From NCBI GenBank assembly GCA_016712375.1, contig JADJRE010000021.1:20659-84658 (forward strand): DNA of 64,000 bases, read 5' to 3'. Within the stretch, counting starts at the first letter, position 1. Every line of letters begins with the position of its first letter. Below, in pieces: positions 49,024 through 59,315 of this stretch. A program made the translations under genes and the position numbers. Source of the stretch: Rhodospirillales bacterium. Lineage in GTDB: Bacteria > Pseudomonadota > Alphaproteobacteria > Rhodospirillales > Defluviicoccaceae. Below the pieces are notes generated by a model that saw only the letters and a program-made list of their open reading frames with translations, did not search any database and was not told the DNA's origin.

Positions 49024-50649
49024 ATGTCCTTTGCCGACCTGCAGCTCAGCGAAACGTTGCTGCGTGCCGTTACCGACGCCGGCTACGTAAATCCCACGCC
49101 CATCCAGGAGCAGGCCATTCCCGTCGTTTTGATGGGACGCGACATCCTCGGCTGTGCGCAGACCGGCACCGGGAAAACAGCGTCGTTCACCCTGCCGATG
49201 ATCGATATCCTCGCCGCCGGCCGGGCGAAGGCGCGGATGCCGCGCTCGTTGATCCTGGAGCCGACCCGCGAACTGGCGGCGCAGGTGGCCGACAATTTCG
49301 ACACCTACGGCAAACACCACAAGCTGGCGAAGGCGCTGATCATCGGCGGCGAGTCCATGGCCGATCAGATCAAGGTGCTGGAGCGCGGTGCCGACGTACT
49401 GATCGCAACGCCTGGACGGCTGCTGGACGTCTTCGATCGCGGCCGACTGCTGCTCAACGACGTGCGCATCCTGGTGATCGACGAAGCCGACCGGATGCTC
49501 GACATGGGCTTCATCCCGGACGTTGAGCGGATCGTCTCGCTGGTCTCACGGATGCGTCAGACGCTGCTGTTCTCGGCAACGATGCCGCCCGCCATTCGCA
49601 AGCTCGCCGACGCCTTCCTTTCCAACCCGAAGGAGATCACCGTAGCGCCACCGTCGACACCGGCGGAGACGGTGACGCAGGGCCTCATCGTCGTCGCCCA
49701 CGGCGGCATGGGCGGGCTCAAGGAGAAGCGAGAGGCGCTGCGCCGGTTGATCGAAGGCGAGGAGGTGCGCAACGCGCTGATCTTCTGCAATCGCAAGCGT
49801 GACGTCGGCGTCGTCCACCGGTCGCTGACCCGCCACGGGTATGACGTCGGCCTGTTGCATGGTGATCTTGCGCAGTCTCAGCGGACGGACGTGCTGGACC
49901 GCTTCAAGGCTGGCGATCTGCGGCTGCTGGTGTGCAGCGACGTCGCCGCCCGCGGCCTCGACATATCCGACATGTCGCATGTGTTCAACTTCGACGTACC
50001 GACCAGCCCCGAAGACTATGTGCACCGCATCGGCCGGACCGGCCGCGCCGGGCGCAGCGGACGGGCATTCACAATCGCCGTGCCGGAAGACGGCAAGTAC
50101 GTGGCACTGATCGAGAAGCTGATCGGCAAGACGATCCCCCGGATCAACGTCGATACCGTCGAGGTCGCCGAGCTGGAGGAGGACGATCGTGCTGCCCGCC
50201 GGCGGCGCGGCGGACGCGGTCGGCCGGTCGAGGGTCGGGCTGGCGGCGGACGCGGCCGCGGACGCGGCGGCGACCGGGGAGTGGTGCGCGATGAGCGACC
50301 GGCACATGCGGACCGGACGCAGCCGATCCGCCCGCACGCCGACCGATCAGCATCAGGCGAGGAGTTCAGGGCCGGCAATCCTGGCGATCAAACAAAGCCG
50401 CGCGAGGATTATCGGCCACGCCGCGAGCACCGTCCGGAGGCGGACCCGGAGCGGCCGTTGCAGCGCGCCGATCGGCCCCAGCACATCGAGGGCCCTGATG
50501 CGGCGGCGCAGCGGCCTCCAAGCGCCGGCAGCCGCCGCCAGCGCGGACCGGCGCGGCCACCGCGAGAGGTTGACACGCCGGTTGTCGGCATGGGCGATCA
50601 CGTCCCGGCGTTCCTGCTGCGCGACGTCCCGCTGCGCAAGAAGGCGTAA
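49024..50649 (+). CDS. DEAD-box RNA helicase with basic RG-rich tail
   Basis: A 541-residue helicase. Q motif PTPIQEQAIP, Walker A AQTGTGKTASF, PTRELAAQ, VIDEADRMLDMGF (DEAD), SATMPP, and HRIGRTGRAGRSG. The core of about 385 residues is followed by a disordered Arg/Gly/Pro-rich tail of about 150 residues, as in RhlE-like enzymes that bind structured RNA. I chose ATG 49024 because the Q-motif spacing fits. Confidence 0.94.
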   Translation: MSFADLQLSETLLRAVTDAGYVNPTPIQEQAIPVVLMGRDILGCAQTGTGKTASFTLPMIDILAAGRAKARMPRSLILEPTRELAAQVADNFDTYGKHHKLAKALIIGGESMADQIKVLERGADVLIATPGRLLDVFDRGRLLLNDVRILVIDEADRMLDMGFIPDVERIVSLVSRMRQTLLFSATMPPAIRKLADAFLSNPKEITVAPPSTPAETVTQGLIVVAHGGMGGLKEKREALRRLIEGEEVRNALIFCNRKRDVGVVHRSLTRHGYDVGLLHGDLAQSQRTDVLDRFKAGDLRLLVCSDVAARGLDISDMSHVFNFDVPTSPEDYVHRIGRTGRAGRSGRAFTIAVPEDGKYVALIEKLIGKTIPRINVDTVEVAELEEDDRAARRRRGGRGRPVEGRAGGGRGRGRGGDRGVVRDERPAHADRTQPIRPHADRSASGEEFRAGNPGDQTKPREDYRPRREHRPEADPERPLQRADRPQHIEGPDAAAQRPPSAGSRRQRGPARPPREVDTPVVGMGDHVPAFLLRDVPLRKKA

Positions 50650-50667
50650 CAGCGGCGAGAGGCGTGC

Positions 50668-50910
50668 ATGCGGACGATCTTCGTGCAGGTGAAATGTGAG
50701 CTGGGACGGGCTTACGAGGTCGCCGCGGACCTGATCGAGAACGTCGAGGGTGTCTCGGAAGTTTACTCTATCTCCGGAAACTATGATCTTTTGCTGAAGT
50801 GTTATCTAAACGATGACCAGGACATAGGGCATTACGTCACCGAGCGCATCCAAAGACTGCCCGGCATCAAGGACACGTTTACCACCATCGCCTTCAAGGC
50901 GTTCGGCTGA
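50668..50910 (+). CDS. Stand-alone Lrp/AsnC-type RAM domain protein
   Basis: An 80-residue protein consisting only of the ligand-binding (RAM) half of Lrp/AsnC regulators, with RTIFVQVKCELGRAYEV and VSEVYSISGNYDLLLK, and no helix-turn-helix. Such proteins may bind amino acids or join Lrp oligomers. It is 18 bases after the helicase gene, so probably co-transcribed with it. Confidence 0.92.
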   Translation: MRTIFVQVKCELGRAYEVAADLIENVEGVSEVYSISGNYDLLLKCYLNDDQDIGHYVTERIQRLPGIKDTFTTIAFKAFG

Positions 50911-50948
50911 ATCTCGTACATAGGGCAGGTAAAGACCTCGAAAAACCC

Positions 50949-51037
50949 GTCATCGCGAGCGCAGCGAAGCGATCCAGCATCTCAGTGCGTTGAAAAAGCT
51001 GGATTGCCACACCCGCTGCGCGTGTTCGCAATTGACG
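50949..51037. repeat. Two-armed intergenic hairpin repeat, copy 3
   Basis: Arms at 50949-50979 (GTCATCGCGAGCGCAGCG) and 50998-51037 (CTGGATTGCCACACCCGC), the same unit as at 36380-36471 but with arms in the opposite order. It lies 38 bases after the RAM-domain gene and may act as its terminator. Confidence 0.7.
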
Positions 51038-51157
51038 CATCCGCGGTTTTTCGAGGTGTCCAGATGTCCTTCATCAGCCTCATATGAGAGGCTGCTTGAA
51101 TTTGACACAATGCTGTGAAACCTTGTTCAAGGTGATCTGGCAACAGCCCTCGTGGGG

Positions 51158-52081
51158 ATGGCTGATATGGCACGTGCGGGGAACATCTTCGGCAAAGCGC
51201 GCTACCGGATTGCAAATAGTTCCGTTCTCGCGCCGATGATTTATGGGTTATTGGCGGCGTGGCGAACAGTGCGCGCGCAGCGGGTTGTAACCCGTTTGCT
51301 CGGCTTTCAGTACCGCCGCAGCCGTGACATTATTGAAATCGACATTACCTACGCCTGCAATCTTCAATGCCTCAACTGCAATCGCTCGTCAACGCAAGCG
51401 CCAGAGCGGTCGCATCTATCGGTCGATGACGTGCGCAAATTCGTCAACGACTCGATAACCAGTGGCAAGCGGTGGCGGCGTATCCGCGTCCTCGGCGGCG
51501 AACCGACGCTACACCCGGAGTTTCAAGCCATCATCGAAGTGCTGCGATCGTACAAGCGTTATAATCCGGGCTGTCTGATCGTGGTCGTCTCGAACGGATT
51601 CGGGTTGGCCGTGCAGGCCGCGCTGGAGCGGCTGCCCGAGGACATATCAATTGAGAACACGAGCAAGACTTCGCACGAGCAACCGCACTTTCATCCCTTC
51701 AATCTGGCCCCGGCCGACGATCCTAGCTTTAAGAACGTCGACTTCCGTAACGGCTGCCATATCGCTTCAACCTGCGGCATGGGCCTGACCCCGCAGGGTT
51801 ACTATCCGTGCGCCGTCGCGGGAGGCATTGACCGCATCGTCGGAAGCGGATCCGGGCGTCAAACATTACCGAGTGACGACGATGGGATGGAAGACCTGCT
51901 CGAATCGTTCTGCCGGCTCTGCGGCCACTTCTACAGCGGTCACCACGTTCAAGAGGCACTTATCACACCATTAAACGAAGTCCAGATGTCGCCGACCTGG
52001 GTGAAACTCTATGACGATTGGCACGCGCGCAGGACTCCTCACCGCCGCAAAGTGCCCAGGAAACTCAGGTCAGGTGGTTGA
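51158..52081 (+). CDS. Radical SAM protein with C-terminal Cys cluster
   Basis: A 307-residue radical SAM enzyme. The 4Fe-4S motif CX3CX2C is in ITYACNLQCLNCNRS, with the SAM-binding RVLGGEPTLHPEF. The C-terminal third has further Cys (GCHIASTCGMGLTPQG, YYPCAVAGG, SFCRLCGHF), like a SPASM or auxiliary cluster. Start choice among GTG 51152, ATG 51158 and ATG 51167 is uncertain. No substrate peptide or partner is adjacent; the nearest relatives by layout are peptide or sugar modifying enzymes. Confidence 0.8.
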   Translation: MADMARAGNIFGKARYRIANSSVLAPMIYGLLAAWRTVRAQRVVTRLLGFQYRRSRDIIEIDITYACNLQCLNCNRSSTQAPERSHLSVDDVRKFVNDSITSGKRWRRIRVLGGEPTLHPEFQAIIEVLRSYKRYNPGCLIVVVSNGFGLAVQAALERLPEDISIENTSKTSHEQPHFHPFNLAPADDPSFKNVDFRNGCHIASTCGMGLTPQGYYPCAVAGGIDRIVGSGSGRQTLPSDDDGMEDLLESFCRLCGHFYSGHHVQEALITPLNEVQMSPTWVKLYDDWHARRTPHRRKVPRKLRSGG

Positions 52082-52166
52082 GACGATACCGGCGGCCCGT
52101 CGTCGGCCAGCGTAACGACCGCAATCCAACCCGAGTTCGCTCAAAGGGTTTGCGAAACGCAGATGT

Positions 52167-55100
52167 TCAATCCGCGGGCAGCTGAGCTCCCGTTTGCTTC
52201 TCGGGCGCAGCAAGCCGCGTGAGACCCTTCCGGCGTCGCAGCCGCGCGCCTTCCACCAGGCCCCAGATCGCCGGGATGACCAGCAGCGTCAGCAGCGTCG
52301 AGGAGACCATGCCGCCGATCATCGGCGTGGCGATCCGCCGCATCACCTCCGAGCCGGTGCCCGTCGACCAGACGATCGGCAGCAGCCCGGCGGTGATCGC
52401 CGCGACCGTCATCATCTTGGGGCGCACCCGGTCGACCGCGCCGATCATAATTGCCCGACGCAGGTCATCGTGCCCCGGCGAGCGCGCTTCCGCGACGCAG
52501 GCGGCGCGAACCTCCGCCCAGGCGTGCTGCAGGTAGATCAGCATCACCACTCCCGTCTCGGCGGCAACACCGGCCAGCGCGATGAAGCCGACGACGACGG
52601 CAACACTGAGGTTGTAGCCCAGCGCCCAGACCAGCCATAGCCCGCCGATCATGGCGAACGGCAGGCTGAGCATAACGATCAGCGTGTCTGAGACCCGGCG
52701 GAAGTTGAGATAGAGCAGCAAGAAGATGATCGCGAGCGTCAGCGGCACGACCAGCCGCAGTCGATTTTCCGCCCGTTCCAGGTATTCGAACTGGCCGCTC
52801 CAAGCGACGGAATAGCCGGGAGGAAAGCGTACCTGCGCCGCGACAGCCCGCTTCGCGTCGGCGACGAACGAGCCGATATCGCGGTCGCGGAAGTCAACGA
52901 ACACGTAGACCGCCAGCCGGGCATTCTCGGTGCGGATGTTGGCGGGTCCCTGCGTCAGCCGCACGCTCGCCAGCTGTCCCAAAGGAACAGCGCCCCCCGA
53001 CGGTATCGGCACCAGCACTTCGTGCGCGATCGACTGCGGATCGGAGCGCAGCGCACGAGGATAGCGGACGGTCACGGCGTAGCGCTCGCGGCCCTCAACG
53101 GTGGTGGTCACCATCTCGCCGCCCAGCGCGGTGCCGATCACCTCCTGCACGTCCCCCAGCATCAACCCATAGCGGCCGAGCGCCGCCCGATCCGGCTCGA
53201 TCTCCAGATACCAGCCGCCCATCACCCGCTCGGCGAAGGCGCTGGTCGTGCCCGGCACGCTCTTCACCGCACGCTCGATATCGCGTGCCAGCGCCTCGAT
53301 GCCGGCGAGATCGGGGCCGAACACCTTGATCCCGACCGGCGTGCGGATGCCGGTGGCGAGCATGTCGATGCGCGCGCGGATCGGCATCGTCCAGGCGTTG
53401 CTGACGCCCGGGAACTGAAGCGCGCGGTCCATCTCGGCGATCAGTGCGTCCACCGTCATCCCGTCGCGCCACTGCTCCGCCGGCTTCAGGTTGACGACGG
53501 TCTCGAACATCTCGGTCGGCGCCGGGTCGGTGGCGGTGGCGGCACGGCCGGCCTTGCCCCACACCGACTCCACCTCGGGGAACGACTTGATGATCTTGTT
53601 CTGCGTCTGCAGCAGTTCCGATGCCTTGGTGATCGACAGCCCCGGCAGCGTCGTTGGCATGTAGAACAGCGTGCCCTCGTTCAGCGTCGGCATGAACTCG
53701 TGGCCGAGCCGCATCATCGGCCAAGCGGAGATGGCGAGTGCCGCGATCGCCAGCAGGATGGTCGCCGTCTTAGCGCGCAGCACGCCCCGGATCATCGGGC
53801 GGTACGCCCAGATCAGCGCCCGGTTCAGCGGGTTCTTCGCTTCCGGGGCGATCCTGCCGCGAATGAACAGCACCATCAGCGCCGGCACCAATGTCACCGA
53901 CAGCAGCGCTGCCGCCGCCATCGAGAACGTCTTGGTCCAGGCCAGCGGCTGGAACAGCCGGCCTTCCTGCGCCTCCAGGCTGAAGATCGGCAGGAACGAG
54001 ACGGTGATCACCAGCAGGCTGAAGAACAGCGCCGGCCCGACCTCCACCGCGGCGTCGCTGAGGATTTGCAGCCGCGACGTTCCCGGCGCCGCACGTTCCA
54101 GGTGCTTCATCGCGTTCTCGATCATCACGATCGCGGCGTCGACCATGGCGCCGATGGCGATGGCGATGCCGCCCAGGCTCATGATGTCGGCGCCGATGCC
54201 CAGCGCGTGCATGGCGATGAAGGCAATCAGCACGCCTACCGGCAGCATGACGACAGCCACCAGCGCGGAGCGGACGTGCAGCAGGAAGACGAAGCAGACG
54301 GCGGCGACGATCAACGCTTCTTCCAGCAGTGTTGCCCGCAGCGTCGCGATGGCGCGTTCGATGAGCTGGGAACGGTCGTAGACCGCCTCGATGCGTACGC
54401 CTTCCGGCAGGCCGGTGGAGGCGTCGGCGATCGCCTGCTTCACCCGGGCGATGACGTCGAGCGCGTTCTGGCCGTAGCGCTGCACGACAATCCCGCTCGC
54501 CACCTCGCCTTCGCCGTTTAGTTCGGTGATCCCGCGCCGCTCGTCCGGACCAATTTCAACACGAGCGACATCGCCCAGCCGCACCGGGATCAGTGCGTCT
54601 GCCTTCAGCACGATCTGCTCGATGTCGGCCACGCCACGCAGATAACCGCGGCCGCGGACGATGAATTCCGTCTCCGCCATCTCGACGACGCGACCGCCGA
54701 CGTCGCGGTTGCTCTGCCGGATCGCCTCCACGACCCGTGCCAGGGGAATGCCTTGCGCCTGCAACCGGCGTGGATCGACGACAACGGCATAGGTCTTGAC
54801 GAAGCCGCCGATTCCCGCCACCTCGGCGACGCCGTCGGCTTCCGCCAGCGCGTAACGCACCTGCCAGTCCTGCACTGACCGCAGCTCTGCCAGCGTCCGG
54901 TTCTCGCCCGTCAACGCATATTGGTAGACCCAGCCAACCCCTGTCGCGTCTGGCCCAAGGCTGGGCGCCACGCCTGGGGGCAGCCTCCGCTGCGCCGTGT
55001 TCAAGAATTCGAGCACACGCGAGCGCGCCCAGTAGATGTCGGTGCCGTCCTCGAAGATGACGTAGACGAACGACGCCCCGAAGAACGAGAAGCCGCGTAC

Positions 55101-55343
55101 CACCGTTGCCCGCGGCACGCTCAGCAGCGCCGTGCTGAGCGGATAGGTGATCTGGTCCTCGATCACCTGCGGGGCTTGGCCAGGATACTCGGTGTAGACG
55201 ATCACCTGGACGTCCGAGAGATCAGGGATGGCGTCGAGCGGCATCCGCGTCAACGACCACAGGCCGGCGCCGACGGCGAAGACGGTGCCGATCAGTACCA
55301 GGACGACGTTACGCGCCGACCAGCGGATGACGGCCTCGATCAT
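52167..55343 (-). CDS. cusA: Copper/silver RND efflux pump CusA
   Basis: A 1058-residue heavy-metal RND transporter (CzcA/CusA family) with twelve helices and two large periplasmic loops. The three Met that bind Cu(I)/Ag(I) in E. coli CusA are conserved here: LFYMPTTLPG, APTEMFETV and RIDMLATGI. That favours Cu/Ag over Zn/Co. DAIPDLSDVQV near the N-terminus and EGVRIEAVYDRSQL fit the family. Intact, with no frameshift. Last gene of the efflux operon; overlaps cusB by four bases. Confidence 0.94.
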   Translation of the reverse strand: MIEAVIRWSARNVVLVLIGTVFAVGAGLWSLTRMPLDAIPDLSDVQVIVYTEYPGQAPQVIEDQITYPLSTALLSVPRATVVRGFSFFGASFVYVIFEDGTDIYWARSRVLEFLNTAQRRLPPGVAPSLGPDATGVGWVYQYALTGENRTLAELRSVQDWQVRYALAEADGVAEVAGIGGFVKTYAVVVDPRRLQAQGIPLARVVEAIRQSNRDVGGRVVEMAETEFIVRGRGYLRGVADIEQIVLKADALIPVRLGDVARVEIGPDERRGITELNGEGEVASGIVVQRYGQNALDVIARVKQAIADASTGLPEGVRIEAVYDRSQLIERAIATLRATLLEEALIVAAVCFVFLLHVRSALVAVVMLPVGVLIAFIAMHALGIGADIMSLGGIAIAIGAMVDAAIVMIENAMKHLERAAPGTSRLQILSDAAVEVGPALFFSLLVITVSFLPIFSLEAQEGRLFQPLAWTKTFSMAAAALLSVTLVPALMVLFIRGRIAPEAKNPLNRALIWAYRPMIRGVLRAKTATILLAIAALAISAWPMMRLGHEFMPTLNEGTLFYMPTTLPGLSITKASELLQTQNKIIKSFPEVESVWGKAGRAATATDPAPTEMFETVVNLKPAEQWRDGMTVDALIAEMDRALQFPGVSNAWTMPIRARIDMLATGIRTPVGIKVFGPDLAGIEALARDIERAVKSVPGTTSAFAERVMGGWYLEIEPDRAALGRYGLMLGDVQEVIGTALGGEMVTTTVEGRERYAVTVRYPRALRSDPQSIAHEVLVPIPSGGAVPLGQLASVRLTQGPANIRTENARLAVYVFVDFRDRDIGSFVADAKRAVAAQVRFPPGYSVAWSGQFEYLERAENRLRLVVPLTLAIIFLLLYLNFRRVSDTLIVMLSLPFAMIGGLWLVWALGYNLSVAVVVGFIALAGVAAETGVVMLIYLQHAWAEVRAACVAEARSPGHDDLRRAIMIGAVDRVRPKMMTVAAITAGLLPIVWSTGTGSEVMRRIATPMIGGMVSSTLLTLLVIPAIWGLVEGARLRRRKGLTRLAAPEKQTGAQLPAD

Positions 55344-56787
55344 CGTCCGTTCCCGCCCCTGCTCTGCGGAGTTCCGCTCTCCGGCGTCGCCGGCGGCGGG
55401 GTGAACGCCTGCAGTGCTGCGCGCAGGTTGCTCTCCGCGTCGATCAGGAAGTTGGCTGCGGTAACCACGCGCTCACCTTCGCGCACGCCGTCGAGTACCT
55501 CGACGAACCCTTCGGCGCGCACGCCCAGCCGCACCGGGCGCGGCTCAAAGCGGCCGTCGCCGCGGTCGATCAGCACCACCTGCCGGGCACCGCTGTCGAT
55601 CACCGCCGAGTCCGGCACCGCTGGGGCCCGCCGGCCGACCGGAGCGGCGATCTCCACCTCGGCGTACATGTTCTCCTTCATCAGGCCGCCGGGATTGGCA
55701 AGCTCGATGCGAACGCGGGCTGTCCGCGTCTCGCCGCCCAGCGAAGGATAGACGAAGGCGACGCGTCCGGTGAAACGGCGGTCAGGATACGCCTTCAGCG
55801 ACGCTTGGGCCTGCTCGCCCACCGCGATGTTGGCCATGTCCTGTTCGAAAACGTCGGCGATCAGCCAGACGGACGCGAGGTCGACGATACGGTAGAGCGG
55901 CTCGCCCGGCATGAAGCGCATCCCCTCCACCGCCGGCTTGGCGACGACGGTGCCGTTGTAGGGCGAGCGCAGGGTGACCGTACGCTGGGGCGCGCCACCG
56001 CGCTGCAGCGACTGCACCACGTCCTCCGGCGCGTCGAGCGCCGCAGCCGGCGCAGCGCGCCGTCAAGCAGGCGCGCCGAGGCATCGTCGCTCGAAGCGCT
56101 GTCAGCCACGGCCTCGCGCAGCGCCGCATACTCTTGCTGGGCGAGGAACAGGTCGGGACTGTAGATGCGCATCAGCGGCTGGCCGCGGCGCACCGTCTCG
56201 CCGGTCGCGTTGACGATCAACTGCTCGATCCAGCCTTCCGCCTTCGTCGTCACGACGAAGCTGCGGCGTTCGTCGAAGGCGATGGTACCGGCGGCGCGGA
56301 TCGGGCGCACCAGATCGCGGGCCTCCACCACCTCGCTCCGCACTCCCAGCATCTGCACCCGCTGCGGGCTGACCCGGACGATCCCCTCCTCGTCTCCGGC
56401 CTCGTTCTCGTAAACCGGGACGTAGTTCATGCCCATCGAGTCTTTCTTTGGCACCGGCGAGGTGTCGGGGAGACCCATCGGATTGCGGTAGTAAAGGATG
56501 CGGCCCCGACCTTGCGGCTGCGCGGACGCCGGCGCCAGCCCCCCCGGCTCCTCGTCCTCATAGATCGCCACGAAGTCGCGGCCGGCCGCGTCCTTCTTCG
56601 GCGTCGCGGAATAATCCGGCAGCCCGCTCGGGTCCTTGTAGTAGAGGACAACGCGTTCCTTCGACGTGGTGACCGCCGCGTGATCGCTGGCATCGGGGAC
56701 TCGTCGATCGGCCAACCACCAGCCGCCGGCCGCACCGCCCGCCGCCGCCACGATAGCGACGAGCACGAACAGGATCGCACGTCTCAC
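55340..56787 (-). CDS. cusB: Copper efflux adaptor CusB with two heavy-metal-binding-like repeats, frameshifted
   Basis: A periplasmic membrane-fusion protein of about 482 residues. After an N-terminal anchor (FVLVAIVAAAGGAAGGWW) come two HMBD-like repeats, DPSGLPDYSATPKKD and RNPMGLPDTSPVPKKD, each followed by a (M/V)-P/A-YE end. They lack the Cys found in other HMBDs but the second keeps Met (DSMGMNYVPVYENE). The lipoyl/barrel domains follow. One base is missing near 56036-56041; the frame resumes DAPEDVVQSLQ. The start is GTG 56787, overlapping the cusC stop. Confidence 0.88.
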
Positions 56788-58075
56788 AGCTCGCCTCCGA
56801 TCAGCCTTTCGAGGTCGGCCAGGCGCATCTGCTGCTCGACGAGCAGGTTGATGCGCTCCACCTCGGTGCGCCGAACGCCTTGTTCCGCCAGCAGCACGCT
56901 GGGCAGGTCGACGCGAGCAAGCTCGTAGCCGGCCAGCGTGGAACGCAGCATCACCGACGCTTGCGGGATGTTGATCCGGCGCAGGATCGCCTCGCTGCGG
57001 CGCGCCGCGTGCAGCGACCACCACGCTTCTTCGATGTCGCCACGCAGATCGGCCTCGGTCGACTCGCGACGCGCCCGCGATGCCGCCAGCTTCGCTGCCG
57101 CATTGCGCTCGCGCGCATGGCGCAGGCCCCATTGCAGCGGGATATCGACGGAGACCATCGCCTCGTAGCCGCCGAACTGCCGGTCCGACGAGCCGTCCTC
57201 GTCGAACACCGACAACCCGACGGTTACGTCGGGATACCAGGAACGACGCACCAGCTCGGCGCTGCGCTGTGACGCGGTGACCTCCGCTCGCTCCGCGCCG
57301 AGGCGAGGATTGGCTGCCGCACGCTCCAGCACAGCGACAAGCGGCATTGCCTCTGTATCGGGCACCGGCGGCAGTACCTCCGGATCGGCCAGAGGCGCAC
57401 CAGCCGGCCGGTTCAGCAAGGCGTTCAACCGAGCCCTGGCCGTCCATCGCTCCGCCTCCAGCCGCTCGATGTCGATTTGCAGGCGGCCTTTCTCCGACTC
57501 GGCGCTGATCGCGTCCTGCTGATTGCCCTGGCCCTGCGCGTAACGGCTCTGCGCCACCGCGGCGATGGCGTCGAGCGAGCGCAACAGCTCGCGGGTGAGG
57601 CCAATCGTCGCCACCGTCGCGTACGCCCGGGCGAACACCGTCCTGATCCTCCAGGCCAGTTCCTGGCGCCGCGCCGCTGCTCGTCGGCGGCGCCCGCCTC
57701 GGCGCGTGCGACGTCCTGCTCCAGTTCGCGCTTGCCCCACAGCGGGATCGTCTGCGCCACCGTGTACTTCACCCGGCCGACGCTCTCCGGTGCATAGGTG
57801 CTGCCGCTACCACGGATGTCCTCGATCTCGGTGGTGAACGTAGGATCGGGGAAGCGGCCGGCGGCGCCAACGCGCGCGTGCGCCGCATCGGCATCGAGGG
57901 CGGCAGCGGCGACGCCGGGGTTGAGCCTTCGGCCCATCTCCAGCAGCTCGTCGAGGCGGGCGCCGAGCCGCGGCGGCTCGTTGGTCTCTTGTGCCCATGC
58001 CGGGCCTTGCGGCGCCAGCGCCACCAGCAGCAGCAGCAGCAGCCGGGCGAGCGCCCGACTGATCGGTGCGTGCAT
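56784..58075 (-). CDS. cusC: TolC-family outer-membrane efflux protein CusC, frameshifted
   Basis: An outer-membrane factor of about 430 residues with a signal peptide (LLLLLLVALAPQGPAWA) and the two repeated helix-strand units of the TolC fold (TYAPESVGRVKYTVAQTIPLWG; AMVSVDIPLQWGLRHARE). One base is missing near 57662-57675, where QELAWRIRTVFARAYATV resumes. It starts directly at the YtkA-like gene end and overlaps cusB. It completes the CusCBA tripartite pump. Confidence 0.87.
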
Positions 58076-58530
58076 CAGTGGCGGTGCGGCGGCGCCGCAC
58101 CTGTCGGCTGTTCGACGCTGGTGAAGATCGTTTCCGCTTGCACCGTTTCGGTCACGCCGGGGACTTTCGCCTGCACCGCCAGCAGCCAGCGGCCGGCCAT
58201 GCCGAGCCTGGTGGTGAACCGGTAGACCGTGGCGTCGGACGAGGCCGCCGGCGCCAGCGGGGCCGCCATGTCACCCATGCCATCTGGGGCCATGTCGAGC
58301 CTTGCCCGGAACATCACGGCATTCGCCACCGGCTTGCCGGAAGACGCCTGGATCAGGCGGACGGCCAGCGTCGTCTCGCTACCCACCGGCAGCGTCTTTT
58401 CCACAGCTTCGAGACGCCACGTGGCATCCGGCTGGGCTTCGGACGCTACTTGCGCAGGCGCCGATGTATTCGCCACAAGCACCGCAAACATCGCAGCCGC
58501 GACGGCCGCGGACAGATAAAATCTTCGCAT
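58075..58530 (-). CDS. Secreted FixH/YtkA-like domain protein
   Basis: A 151-residue exported protein with a signal peptide (LSAAVAAAMFAVLVANTSAPA) and a YtkA-like beta domain (VGSETTLAVRLIQASSGKPV, VMFRARLDMAPDGMGDM, YRFTTRLGMAGRWLL). It has Met/Asp clusters and ends in HRH, which could bind copper. Such domains accompany Cus/Czc efflux operons and may act as metal chaperones. It overlaps cusC by one base. Confidence 0.85.
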   Translation of the reverse strand: MRRFYLSAAVAAAMFAVLVANTSAPAQVASEAQPDATWRLEAVEKTLPVGSETTLAVRLIQASSGKPVANAVMFRARLDMAPDGMGDMAAPLAPAASSDATVYRFTTRLGMAGRWLLAVQAKVPGVTETVQAETIFTSVEQPTGAAPPHRH

Positions 58531-58647
58531 CGAAACCCCTATGCAGGTGACCTCGCGCCGGTCGGAGGCGAGGACGCACGATCGAGCGCTTCTCCGCGCT
58601 CGCGCTGTCGCGAGGCGGGGCGGTCAATCGCTACACGGTGACGATGC

Positions 58648-59000
58648 TCAGGCTCGAGGCGGGCCCGGGTCGGGAGGAACGGTTCGCAGGACGAGGGGCG
58701 GGTTGGGTTGGCGGGGATACTTCGCCGTCAGGAGCTCGAACGACTGCATTGATGACGGAGCCACTGCCGGCAGGCTGCTGCATAGCAGCAGACAGCAGTC
58801 GAGCGTCCGGTGAGCTGCATGGGCGGCGCCTCACCCGAGTCGCCACCGTGACATCCTGCATGCGCGGCCAGTGTTACCGGCATCGCGCCAGCCCGCGCCG
58901 CTGCCTGAGGCGCGTGCAGCATCCCGGCGGAAACAACCGCCAGCACGACAAGCAAAGACATTAGGGCGCGAGGCCACGGGCCGCTCATGTCATCGACCAT
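58648..59000 (-). CDS. Small Cys-rich secreted protein at the head of the copper operon, frameshifted
   Basis: A protein of about 117 residues that I place first in the efflux operon. The N-terminus is a signal or anchor (SLLVVLAVVSAGMLHAPQAA), followed by MPVTLAAHAGCHGGDSGE. One base is missing near 58800, after which a second frame continues DCCLLLCSSLPAVAPSSM and ends PDPGPPRA at 58648. That pattern (His/Cys loop, CC motif, Pro-rich end) resembles small DUF2946-like proteins often found near copper genes. The family is not certain. Confidence 0.6.
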
Positions 59001-59315
59001 AGCGGAAAGAGTCGGGTGGAGCAAACCGCCTAGAGTCGCCATTCGAAGAACCGCCGGACGACGCCTGGCATGCAATGTTGTTGCCCTAAACGGGGCATCT
59101 GGGCTATAAGCGCGGCATATAATATTGCAGTGCGTCAAATGATCGTATAAAGTTCCCGTCGTCCAGATCTGGAAATGTTTAGCCAGAGGACGGCGTCTTT
59201 CTGCGGTTCCCGGCGCAAATGCCGTTGCATCGACCAGCAAAGGTAACCATCTTGAGAGTGCCGATGGTGCAGCGCACCAAGCCTGGCGTCGGCCTTCATT
59301 ATCAGGTGACCACAG
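59001..59315. other. Divergent intergenic region upstream of the copper operon
   Basis: About 315 bases with an AT-rich segment at 59110-59150 on the side of the efflux operon. It likely holds the operon promoter. No CueR-like dyad or RNA gene was identified. Confidence 0.35.
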
